From contig NZ_JALBVB010000053.1 in the NCBI RefSeq assembly GCF_022669155.1, forward strand, positions 57,835 through 112,505: a stretch of DNA of 54,671 nt, read 5' to 3'. The stretch comes from Kineococcus sp. TRM81007. GTDB taxonomy: Bacteria; Actinomycetota; Actinomycetes; Actinomycetales; Kineococcaceae. Shown one piece after another: positions 37,379 to 43,837 of this stretch. Both the position numbers and the translations under genes were made by a program. Each line of letters begins with the position of its first letter. The first letter of the stretch is position 1. The notes under the pieces are model-generated. The model was given only the letters and a program-made list of their open reading frames with translations, searched no databases and had not been told where the DNA came from.

Positions 37379-37403
37379 GGCCCGCGCCGGGATCCCGGCC
37401 AGC

Positions 37404-38321
37404 TCAGCCCCCCAGCGGCACGGCGTCGGCGTGCGCGTCGAGGTCGTCGAGCATCCGGCGGGCGTCCTCGACGACCTCCTCGTCCTCGGTGCGCAACCCC
37501 AGCAGCAGCCAGCGGGCCAGGGCGAGCTCCCCGGCCAGGCGCGCTCGCAGCAGCAGGTCGGGGTCCAGGGGGTCGTGGCGGGCGTGGGCGTACGCCTCCA
37601 GCACCGACTCCAGGGCGTCCGGGTCGGCGCCCACGGCCAGCCACGCGAAGTCGTCGGCGGGGTCGGCGACCTTGGCGTCCACCCAGCCGGTGATGCCGGT
37701 CAGCTGGGCACCGTCGGTGCGCACGTGCTCGCCGACGAGGTCGCCGTGCACGGGGGTCGCGGCGAAGCGCCAGCGGGCCACGTCCTCCATGAGCACCTCC
37801 CAGCGCGTCAGCAGCCGCGGCGGGACGTGGCCGGTGGCGGCGGCCCGGTCCAGCTCCGACAGCCGCCGGCGCCGGTACTCCTCCGCGTCGTACACGGGCA
37901 CGCCGGCGTCGGCGAAGACGGCCACGTCGATCTGGTGCAGCGCGGCCAGGCCGGTGCCGATCGAGCGGGCCAGCCCGGGCCCGGGGCGCAGCTCCTCCGG
38001 GTGAACGGGGCTGCCGGGCAGCTCCGGGGAGACGACGCACCGCCCGCCCTCGGGGAGCACGACGGTGCCGGCGGCGTGCGGCACCGCGAACGGCAGCGGT
38101 TCGCGCAGGCCGGACAGCAGCTCCAGCTCCGCGTCCAGGGCGGCCGCGGCCGCCGGGCGGCGCGGTGCGCGCACCGTGAAGCGGCGCTGGGCGGCGTCCA
38201 CCACGGCGGCCACGTCGAAGTCGGCGCCGTCGTCCTCCGCGGGCCCCGCGGCCACGACCTCGAGACCGGGCACGGCGGCGGTGGCGAGGGCGGCGAGGAC
38301 CTGCGGCGAGCGGGTGGGCAC
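37404..38321 (-). CDS. Phosphotransferase (APH/macrolide kinase fold) with altered metal site
   Basis: 305 residues. C-lobe motifs: TPVHGDLVGEHV (catalytic Asp in HGD) and the second metal loop, which reads GITGWVDAKVADPADDFAWL. The usual IDW aspartate of the APH family is Gly (GGC). The ATP-binding N-lobe is short. Homologues near nudC/uvrD2 in actinobacteria are annotated as macrolide 2'-phosphotransferases. There is no evidence that this one modifies an antibiotic. GTG start with TACCGT 6 nt upstream and no Shine-Dalgarno (leaderless). Divergent from nudC. Confidence 0.75.
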   Translation of the reverse strand: MPTRSPQVLAALATAAVPGLEVVAAGPAEDDGADFDVAAVVDAAQRRFTVRAPRRPAAAAALDAELELLSGLREPLPFAVPHAAGTVVLPEGGRCVVSPELPGSPVHPEELRPGPGLARSIGTGLAALHQIDVAVFADAGVPVYDAEEYRRRRLSELDRAAATGHVPPRLLTRWEVLMEDVARWRFAATPVHGDLVGEHVRTDGAQLTGITGWVDAKVADPADDFAWLAVGADPDALESVLEAYAHARHDPLDPDLLLRARLAGELALARWLLLGLRTEDEEVVEDARRMLDDLDAHADAVPLGG

Positions 38322-38327
38322 GGGGCA

Positions 38328-38333
38328 ACGGTA
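38328..38333 (-). promoter_or_regulatory. -10 element of phosphotransferase gene (leaderless)
   Basis: TACCGT on the minus strand, 6 nt before GTG 38321. Only 17 nt separate it from the nudC -10 on the other strand. Confidence 0.5.
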
Positions 38334-38350
38334 GAGCGCACCCACCTCCC

Positions 38351-38356
38351 TAGGGT
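38351..38356 (+). promoter_or_regulatory. nudC -10 element (leaderless)
   Basis: TAGGGT ends 6 nt before GTG 38363. The gap GGAGCG could also act as a weak ribosome binding site but is too close. Confidence 0.5.
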
Positions 38357-38362
38357 GGAGCG

Positions 38363-39391
38363 GTGACCTCCCACGCCGTCGGCGCCCCCGGCGCCGAGCC
38401 CGGAAAGCCCGCGCGACCCGCCCGGGTGGCGCTGCCGGCCCCGCCGCTGCGCGACCTGGCCCTCTCGCGCCAGCGCCTGGACCGCGCCGGTGCGCGCCGG
38501 GCCGACCCCGCTCTGCTGGAGCGGGCGTGGTCCGCGCCGGGCACGCGGGTGCTGCGGGTGCACGCCGGCCGCGCCCCGGTGGTGCGCACGGCGCGAGGGC
38601 TGGAGCTGGTGCTGCGCGCGCCGGGCGAGGTGCCGGCACCGGGACCGGAGGACCTCGTGCTGTACCTGGGCACCGACGGGGAGGCGGAGTTCGTGGCGGT
38701 GGTCTCCGCCGATGCGGAGCCGGAGGTCGCCGACGGCTCGGCGGGCGACGAGGAGTGGCGGGGGCTGCGGGAGGTCGGCGACGTCCTCGGCGACCGGGAC
38801 GCCGGCCTGCTCACCGAGGCCGTCTCGATGGGCAACTGGCACGCCGTCACGCGCTTCTCGCCCCGCACCGGGGAGCCGCTGACGCCGGCGTCGGCGGGCT
38901 GGGTGAAGACCGAGCCGGGCGGCAAGGAGCACTTCCCGCGCACCGACGCAGCCGTGATCATGGCGGTGGTCGACCCGGACGACCGGCTGCTGCTGGGCCA
39001 CCAGCCGGTGTGGCCGGCGAACCGCTACTCGGTGCTGGCGGGGTTCGTGGAACCCGGCGAGTGCTTCGAGGACACCGTGCGCCGGGAGGTGCTGGAGGAG
39101 GCGGGCGTCGTCGTCGGCCCGGACCCGGAGGACGTGCGCTACCTGGGCAGCCAGCCGTGGCCGTTCCCCGCCTCCCTCATGGTGGGCTTCGTCGCTCGCG
39201 CGCTCACCACGGACATCCGGGTCGACGGCGAGGAGATCGCCCTGGCGCGCTGGTTCACCCGCGACGAGCTCGCGGAGGAGGTGCGCGCGGGCCGGGTGCT
39301 GCCGCCGCCGGCGGTCTCGATCGCCCGACGGCTCATCGAGGCGTGGTTCGGCGGACCCCTGCCGGTGCCGGGCGACGACGCCTGGACCTGA
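38363..39391 (+). CDS. nudC: NAD(+) diphosphatase NudC, zinc-ribbon cysteines lost
   Basis: 342 residues. Hydrolyses NADH and removes NAD caps from RNA in characterised members. The Nudix box GFVEPGECFEDTVRREVLEEAGV (about 227-249) is complete, and the NADH-specific motif SQPWPFPASLM follows. Between the two domains, where NudC proteins carry CxxC...C zinc ligands, the sequence is RFSPRTGEPLTPASAGWVKTEPGGKEHFPRTD with no cysteine at all (S166 sits at the first position). The only Cys in that half is inside the Nudix box. In mycobacteria nudC is also found between adnAB and uvrD2. The stop is 6 nt from the convergent kinase-like gene's stop. Confidence 0.9.
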   Translation: MTSHAVGAPGAEPGKPARPARVALPAPPLRDLALSRQRLDRAGARRADPALLERAWSAPGTRVLRVHAGRAPVVRTARGLELVLRAPGEVPAPGPEDLVLYLGTDGEAEFVAVVSADAEPEVADGSAGDEEWRGLREVGDVLGDRDAGLLTEAVSMGNWHAVTRFSPRTGEPLTPASAGWVKTEPGGKEHFPRTDAAVIMAVVDPDDRLLLGHQPVWPANRYSVLAGFVEPGECFEDTVRREVLEEAGVVVGPDPEDVRYLGSQPWPFPASLMVGFVARALTTDIRVDGEEIALARWFTRDELAEEVRAGRVLPPPAVSIARRLIEAWFGGPLPVPGDDAWT

Positions 39392-39397
39392 GGCGGT

Positions 39398-40051
39398 TCA
39401 GCCGCGCACGAGCTCGGCGGGGTGGCGCGGGTCCTCGCAGCGCAGCACCGCGTGGGCCCGCTCGACGGGCCGGGACTCCGCCAGGTAGCGGTGCCAGCCG
39501 CCCAGGACCCGCTCGGCGTCGGCGGCGTCCACCCGCCGGCGCACCGCCGCGTCGGAGGTGACCAGGTGCACCACCGCGTCGAAGCCCCGCCGCAGGTCCT
39601 CGCGCAGCAGGAAGGGCCCGGCGAACACGAGCACGGCCTCGTCGGGCACTGCTTCGCGCGGGGCGCGGGAGGCCCGGTCGGTCGCCGGGTCGTGCAGGGA
39701 CGGCACCCACCGGCGGCCGGTGCGCTCACCGAGCGGCTCCAGGACCTCCCGGTGCAGGCCGGCGACGTCCAGCCAGGCGTCGTGGAAGGCGTCCGGGTCG
39801 TCGCGTCCGTGCTCGAGGCGCAGCGAGCGCGGCCGCCAGAAACCGCTCCAGGTCGCGAGGAGGACCGGGCGGGCCAGCGCGCGCAGCGCGCCGGCGAGGT
39901 GCTGCGCGTACCAGCCGGTGTCGGCGTCCACGGCGCCGTCCACGCCGACGCGCGCGCCCGCCGGCAGCGACGCGGCCCACCGCCCCGCGAACTCCGCGGG
40001 GCTGGTGGGCCGGTGGGCGGGAGGCGTGCCCCCGCGGGTGGTGCGCGTCAC
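39398..40051 (-). CDS. Uridine-kinase-like protein with degenerate P-loop
   Basis: 217 residues. Downstream parts match the actinobacterial uridine kinase-like family: SGFWRPRSLRLEHGRDDPDAFHDAWLD, LHREVLEPLGE, DEAVLVFAGPFLLREDLRRGFDAVVHL. But the nucleotide loop, normally of GxxxxGKT type after VxVDG, reads VGVDGAVDADTGWYAQHL, with neither the Gly-Lys-Thr nor the later DGF aspartate. It is therefore probably not an active kinase. The start GTG lies 2 nt after the mycoredoxin stop, so both genes share a transcript. Sequencing error cannot explain the change, since the frame is open throughout. Confidence 0.7.
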   Translation of the reverse strand: MTRTTRGGTPPAHRPTSPAEFAGRWAASLPAGARVGVDGAVDADTGWYAQHLAGALRALARPVLLATWSGFWRPRSLRLEHGRDDPDAFHDAWLDVAGLHREVLEPLGERTGRRWVPSLHDPATDRASRAPREAVPDEAVLVFAGPFLLREDLRRGFDAVVHLVTSDAAVRRRVDAADAERVLGGWHRYLAESRPVERAHAVLRCEDPRHPAELVRG

Positions 40052-40053
40052 GC

Positions 40054-40317
40054 TCAGGCGCCCAGGCGCGCCTTGACCTCGGCGAGGGAGGGGTTGGTGG
40101 CGGCGGAGCCGTCGGGGAAGAGCAGGGTCGGCACGGTCTGGTTGCCGCCGTTGACCTGCATGACGTACTCGGCCGCGTCCGGGACGTCCTCGATGTTGAC
40201 CTCCGAGTAGCTGATGCCCTCGCGGTCCATCTGGGACTTCAGCCGGCGGCAGTACCCGCACCACGTGGTGGTGAACATGGTCACGCTGCCCGCGGCCGGC
40301 GCCTCGATCGTCGCCAC
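40054..40317 (-). CDS. mrx1: Mycoredoxin Mrx1 (glutaredoxin-like)
   Basis: 87 residues. VTMFTTTWCGYCRRLKSQMDREGI carries the CGYC active site of mycoredoxin-1, and NGGNQTVPTLLFPDG is the cis-Pro region. It reduces mixed disulfides with mycothiol, which fits an actinobacterial host. The GTG start at 40317 has GGAGGAGGAG just upstream. Longer in-frame openings lack such a site. The homologue lies directly beside uvrD2 in mycobacteria (Rv3198A). It is divergent from uvrD2 here, with 142 nt between, so the orientation differs from a simple operon. Confidence 0.9.
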   Translation of the reverse strand: MATIEAPAAGSVTMFTTTWCGYCRRLKSQMDREGISYSEVNIEDVPDAAEYVMQVNGGNQTVPTLLFPDGSAATNPSLAEVKARLGA

Positions 40318-40459
40318 TGCTCCTCCTCCGTCGCGGGTGGTTCCCGCTCCGGGGGCTGCAACCGCGCGTCCACGGGCTCTCTTCCCGGCCGGGCGTCCAC
40401 AGGGCCGGGGCGGCGCCTGCACCCGGTTGTCCGCTGCGCTTGGCAGGATGTCCCCCGCC

Positions 40460-42568
40460 ATGACGACCGCGCCCGACCTCCGCCCCGCCGCCCCGTCCGC
40501 CGACTCCGTGCTCGAGGGCCTCGACCCCGAGCAGCGCCAGGTGGCGACGACGCTCGACGGCCCCGTGTGCGTGCTCGCCGGTGCCGGCACCGGCAAGACG
40601 CGGGCCATCACGCACCGAATCGCCTACGGGGTGCACTCCGGCGCCTACGTGCCCAACCGGGTGCTGGCGGTGACCTTCACGGCGCGCGCGGCCGGCGAGA
40701 TGCGCACCCGCCTGCGGGACCTGGGCGTGGCCGGTGTGCAGGCGCGCACCTTCCACGCCGCGGCGCTGCGCCAGCTGCAGTTCTTCTGGCCGCAGTCCAT
40801 CGGCGGGAGCCTGCCGAACCTGGCCGAGCACAAGGCGCCGCTGGTGGCCGACGCCTGCAACCGCCTGCGCCTGCAGTCCGACCGCGCCCGCGTGCGCGAC
40901 CTCGCCGCCGAGGTGGAGTGGACGAAGGTCATGCTCGTGGACCCCGACGACTACGTCGCGGCCGCCACGCGCGCCGGCCGGGGCGAGCCGGGCGGCCTGG
41001 ACCTGCCGACGGTGGCGCGGCTGGTGCGCACCTACGAGGAGGTCAAGACCGACCGTGCCGTCATCGACTTCGAGGACGTGCTGCTGCTGACGGCGGGCAT
41101 CCTCGACGAGCGCCCGGACGTGGCCGCCACGGTGCGCCAGCAGTACCGGCACTTCGTCGTCGACGAGTACCAGGACGTCTCCCCGCTGCAGCAGCGCCTG
41201 CTGGACCTCTGGCTCGGCGAGCGCGAGGACCTGTGCGTGGTGGGTGACGCGAGCCAGACGATCTACTCCTTCGCCGGCGCCACCCCCGACCACCTGCTGG
41301 ACTTCCCGCGCCGCCACCCCGGAGCCACCGTGGTGAAGCTGGTGCGCGACTACCGCTCCACCCCCGAGGTCGTGGGCCTGGCCAACTCGGTGCTGTCCAC
41401 GGCCACCGGCCGGCACGCCCGCGCCCGCCTGGAGCTCATCGCGCAGCGCCCCTCCGGCCCGCCGCCCACCTTCACCGCCTACGACGACGACGTCGCCGAG
41501 GCCTCCGGGGTCGCGGCCCGCATCGCCGCGGAGGTGCGCGCCGGGCGCAGCGCCAAGGACGTCGCCGTGCTCTTCCGCACCAACGGGCAGTCGCAGGCGC
41601 TGGAGTCGGCGCTCGCCGACGCGGGCGTGGGGTACGTCGTGCGCGGCGGGGAGCGGTTCTTCTCGCGCAAGGAGGTCCGCGACGCGGTGGTGCTGCTGCG
41701 CGGTGCCACGCGGGCGGCGCTGCCCGGGCACGACCTGGGCGCCGAGGTGCGCGCGGTGCTGTCGTCCGCGGGCTGGGCCGAGCGCGCCCCCAGCGCGGCG
41801 GGGTCGGTGCGCGAGCGCTGGGAGTCGCTGCAGGCGCTGGTGGTGCTGGCCGACGAGCTGGCCGCGACCCGCCCGGGTGCGCAGCTGACCGACCTGGTCG
41901 AGGAGCTGTCCGAGCGCGCCTCCGCGCAGCACGCCCCCACGGTGGACGGGGTGACGCTGGCCTCCTTCCACGCCGCCAAGGGCCTGGAGTGGGACGTCGT
42001 GCACCTCGTCGGCGTCAGCGAGGGCCTGCTGCCGATCTCCTTCGCCGAGACCCCCGACGAGGTGGAGGAGGAGCGCCGGCTGCTGTACGTGGGCGTCACC
42101 CGCGCCCGCGAGGCGGTGCACATCTCGTGGGCGAACGCCCGCACCCCGGGCGGGCGGGCCGGCCGCAAGCCCTCGCGGTTCCTGGACAACCTGCGGCCGG
42201 AGAGCGCCGGCGGTGCCACCGCGCGCGGGCGCTCGGCGTCCCCGCGGTCGGCCAAGCGCTCCGGCCCGGTGCTGTGCCGGGTGTGCGGGGCGTCGCTGAC
42301 GGGCGCGGTGGAGCGCAAGCTGGGCCGCTGCGCGGACTGCCCCTCCAGCTACGACGAGGCGGTCTACGAGCGGTTGCGCGAGTGGCGGGCGGGCACCAGC
42401 CGGGCGGCGTCGGTGCCGGCGTACGTGGTGTTCACCGACGCCACGCTCACCGCCATCGCCGAGGCGATGCCGGCCGACACCGGGGCCCTGGCGCGCATCC
42501 CGGGGGTGGGTCCGGCGAAGCTGGAGAAGTACGGCGAGGACGTCCTGGAGGTCCTGAGCGCCGGCTGA
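40460..42568 (+). CDS. uvrD2: DNA helicase UvrD2 (SF1, HRDC domain)
   Basis: 702 residues. Motifs: GLDPEQRQVA (Q), CVLAGAGTGKTRAITHRI (Walker A), VTFTARAAGEMRTRL, HFVVDEYQDVSPLQQ (Walker B), GDASQTIYSFAGA, ASFHAAKGLEWDVVHLVG and YVGVTRARE. A zinc tetracysteine follows (C606xxC609 and C624xxC627). An HRDC domain (AYVVFTDATLTAIAEAMPADTGALARIPGVGPAKLEKYGE) ends the protein. This layout is specific to UvrD2, an actinobacterial 3'-5' helicase. ATG 40448 (SPAM extension) is an alternative start. The whiB7 leader follows. Confidence 0.94.
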   Translation: MTTAPDLRPAAPSADSVLEGLDPEQRQVATTLDGPVCVLAGAGTGKTRAITHRIAYGVHSGAYVPNRVLAVTFTARAAGEMRTRLRDLGVAGVQARTFHAAALRQLQFFWPQSIGGSLPNLAEHKAPLVADACNRLRLQSDRARVRDLAAEVEWTKVMLVDPDDYVAAATRAGRGEPGGLDLPTVARLVRTYEEVKTDRAVIDFEDVLLLTAGILDERPDVAATVRQQYRHFVVDEYQDVSPLQQRLLDLWLGEREDLCVVGDASQTIYSFAGATPDHLLDFPRRHPGATVVKLVRDYRSTPEVVGLANSVLSTATGRHARARLELIAQRPSGPPPTFTAYDDDVAEASGVAARIAAEVRAGRSAKDVAVLFRTNGQSQALESALADAGVGYVVRGGERFFSRKEVRDAVVLLRGATRAALPGHDLGAEVRAVLSSAGWAERAPSAAGSVRERWESLQALVVLADELAATRPGAQLTDLVEELSERASAQHAPTVDGVTLASFHAAKGLEWDVVHLVGVSEGLLPISFAETPDEVEEERRLLYVGVTRAREAVHISWANARTPGGRAGRKPSRFLDNLRPESAGGATARGRSASPRSAKRSGPVLCRVCGASLTGAVERKLGRCADCPSSYDEAVYERLREWRAGTSRAASVPAYVVFTDATLTAIAEAMPADTGALARIPGVGPAKLEKYGEDVLEVLSAG

Positions 42569-42576
42569 CGCGACAG

Positions 42577-42597
42577 AGCCGTTGCGCCGCAACGGTT
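42577..42597 (+). terminator. Possible uvrD2 terminator
   Basis: AGCCGTTG / CAACGGTT (one G-U pair) with a 5-nt loop, 9 nt after the stop. Weak, without U tract. Confidence 0.35.
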
Positions 42598-42633
42598 CCG
42601 TCGCCCCGGTGGTGCACTGTCCGCTCAGGGCGG

Positions 42634-42672
42634 AAAAAGGCGTTGTGGCGCCCGGGTGGGTGCCCCTAGAGT
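42634..42672 (+). promoter_or_regulatory. whiB7 promoter with A-tract
   Basis: AAAAA (42634-42638), 4 nt, TTGTGG (-35, 42643-42648), an 18-nt spacer and TAGAGT (-10, 42667-42672). In mycobacteria WhiB7 binds an AT-rich stretch a few bases upstream of a sigma-A -35 through its AT-hook. The arrangement is the same here and the A-tract is unusual in this GC-rich DNA, so positive autoregulation is likely. Transcription would start near 42679, about 570 nt before the likely whiB7 start. Confidence 0.65.
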
Positions 42673-42733
42673 CGGATCACGACAGCGCGTGAAGCGCATC
42701 ACACCGCGGACAGCGGGGAGGAGGGCAGCACCG

Positions 42734-43003
42734 ATGGACAGCACCACGATCGCGAACGACGCCACGCGCACCGCGTTCGGCGCGATGCCCGCTGCCCCGC
42801 GTCGTTCCGCCGCCACCTGGCAGCGCAGCCACGCCTCCACCCCGGTCCTGACCACGGGTGGAGTGCGTCTGGACGCCCCCGCCGTGCGCCTGCGCGGCGG
42901 CGTGGAGGCCTACCTCCTGCGCGGCGAGGGGTTCTTCGCGGCCACCGCCACCCGTTCCACCGTCCCGTCCTCGGGGACCACGACCACGAGTCCACCGGTC
43001 TAG
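42734..43003 (+). CDS. Upstream ORF in the whiB7 leader (89 codons)
   Basis: The ATG at 42734 follows GGGGAGGAGGGC, a strong ribosome binding site. The product is Thr/Ser/Ala-rich (MDSTTIANDATRTAFGAMP... ending SSGTTTTSPPV) and resembles no family I know. It ends in Pro-Pro-Val just before TAG, a sequence that slows ribosomes. The stop codon lies inside a small hairpin, and the attenuator terminator begins 20 nt later. I infer that its translation, not its product, matters: it senses ribosome speed and controls read-through into whiB7. A real small protein cannot be excluded. Confidence 0.6.
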   Translation: MDSTTIANDATRTAFGAMPAAPRRSAATWQRSHASTPVLTTGGVRLDAPAVRLRGGVEAYLLRGEGFFAATATRSTVPSSGTTTTSPPV

Positions 43004-43014
43004 CCACAGACCGG
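42995..43014 (+). promoter_or_regulatory. Hairpin over the uORF stop codon
   Basis: CCGGTCT / AGACCGG with a 6-nt loop. The first T of TAG is in the stem. A ribosome at the stop codon would melt it. Confidence 0.5.
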
Positions 43015-43022
43015 CGCTCTCC

Positions 43023-43059
43023 AGGCCGCGGATCCCGACACCTCGGGTCCGCGGCCTTT
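43023..43059 (+). terminator. Attenuator terminator in whiB7 leader
   Basis: AGGCCGCGGATCCCGA pairs with TCGGGTCCGCGGCCT (15 bp, one bulged T) around a CACC loop and is followed by TTT. It lies between the uORF and whiB7 on the whiB7 strand, where only attenuation of whiB7 makes sense. The segment TCGGGGACC (42971-42979), inside the uORF, can pair with GGATCCCGA of the 5' arm (one mismatch, one G-U), a candidate antiterminator. Confidence 0.7.
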
Positions 43060-43249
43060 CTGCGTCTGCGGGCTCTCCTTCCCGGCAGTACCACCGCCTC
43101 GCAGAGAACCCAGAGAGATGACCGTGCGCACCACCCCGAACCGGCAGCCCCAGGACCGTGCCGTTCAGCACCACGGCACCCGCCACCGCCCCCAGCCCGC
43201 GAGCACCACCGCCCGTCACACCACCGCCCGTCAGAAGGAGGTGAGCGGC

Positions 43250-43507
43250 GTGCAGCGCCGCCACGCACCCGACCCCCTGCCCTGTCGCCGCTACGACTCC
43301 GAGCTCTGGTTCGCCGAGTCGCCGGCAGACGTCGAGCTGGCCAAGTCGCTGTGCGCCGACTGCCCGCTGCAGGCCGCGTGCCTCGCCGGGGCGCTCGAGC
43401 GGGCCGAGCCGTGGGGCGTGTGGGGCGGCCAGCTCGTCCTCGCCGGCGTCGTGGTGGCCCGCAAGCGCCCGCGCGGCCGTCCCCGCAAGCACCCCGTCGC
43501 CGCGTGA
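43250..43507 (+). CDS. whiB7: WhiB7/WblC transcriptional activator of intrinsic antibiotic resistance
   Basis: 85 residues from GTG 43250. The four Fe-S cysteines are in LPCRRYDSELWFAESP and LCADCPLQAACLAGAL. The turn EPWGVWGG and the AT-hook KRPRGRPRKHP identify WhiB7 specifically. WhiB7 binds sigma-A and activates efflux, ribosome protection and rRNA methylation genes when translation is inhibited. GTG 43250 has the full 10-nt anti-SD match AAGGAGGTGA with 5-nt spacing. ATG 43118 in the same frame would add 44 His/Thr/Arg-rich residues but has only a poor binding site. Other actinobacterial homologues do have variable N-termini, so the longer form is possible. Confidence 0.93.
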   Translation: MQRRHAPDPLPCRRYDSELWFAESPADVELAKSLCADCPLQAACLAGALERAEPWGVWGGQLVLAGVVVARKRPRGRPRKHPVAA

Positions 43508-43554
43508 ACGCACCGGCGACAGCAGGAGAACCCGTGATCCCCAGGAGGGACGAG

Positions 43555-43782
43555 ATGTCGTACGTCGAAGAAGCCCTGTTCCGCGAACGCGTCGCCGAGG
43601 CGCAACGCACCGCGGAGCGCGTCCGCCTCGTGCGGGCGCTGCGGGCCCGCCGGCGGGCGGAGGTCGCCGCCCGCCGCGCCGAGCGGCTCGCGCGCCTGGC
43701 CGAGCTGGCCCAGCCGGCCGACCTCGCCGACCGGGCCCTGCTGGCCCTGGCCGGCGGGGCCGAACGCACCGCGCGCGTCTGA
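43555..43782 (+). CDS. Small basic coiled-coil protein downstream of whiB7 (hypothetical)
   Basis: 75 residues: MSYVEEALFRERVAEAQRTA followed by a long Arg/Ala/Leu helix (RLVRALRARRRAEVAARRAERLARLAELA). No family recognised. AGGAGGGACG before ATG 43555 is a strong ribosome binding site, and a GTG at 43534 is a second option. It starts 47 nt after whiB7 with no terminator between, so it is probably cotranscribed and may belong to the WhiB7 response (inferred from position only). Confidence 0.6.
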   Translation: MSYVEEALFRERVAEAQRTAERVRLVRALRARRRAEVAARRAERLARLAELAQPADLADRALLALAGGAERTARV

Positions 43783-43790
43783 CGGGCCGC

Positions 43791-43837
43791 GGGGCGCGAC
43801 GGGCCGGGGACCGCGCCCGGCCCGCGCTCCGCGCCCC
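43791..43837. terminator. Nested hairpin between convergent genes
   Basis: The outer stem is GGGGCGCG / CGCGCCCC and the inner stem CGGGCCGGG / CCCGGCCCG with a 7-nt loop. It fills the gap between the small basic protein and the ThiF-like gene. Confidence 0.55.
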
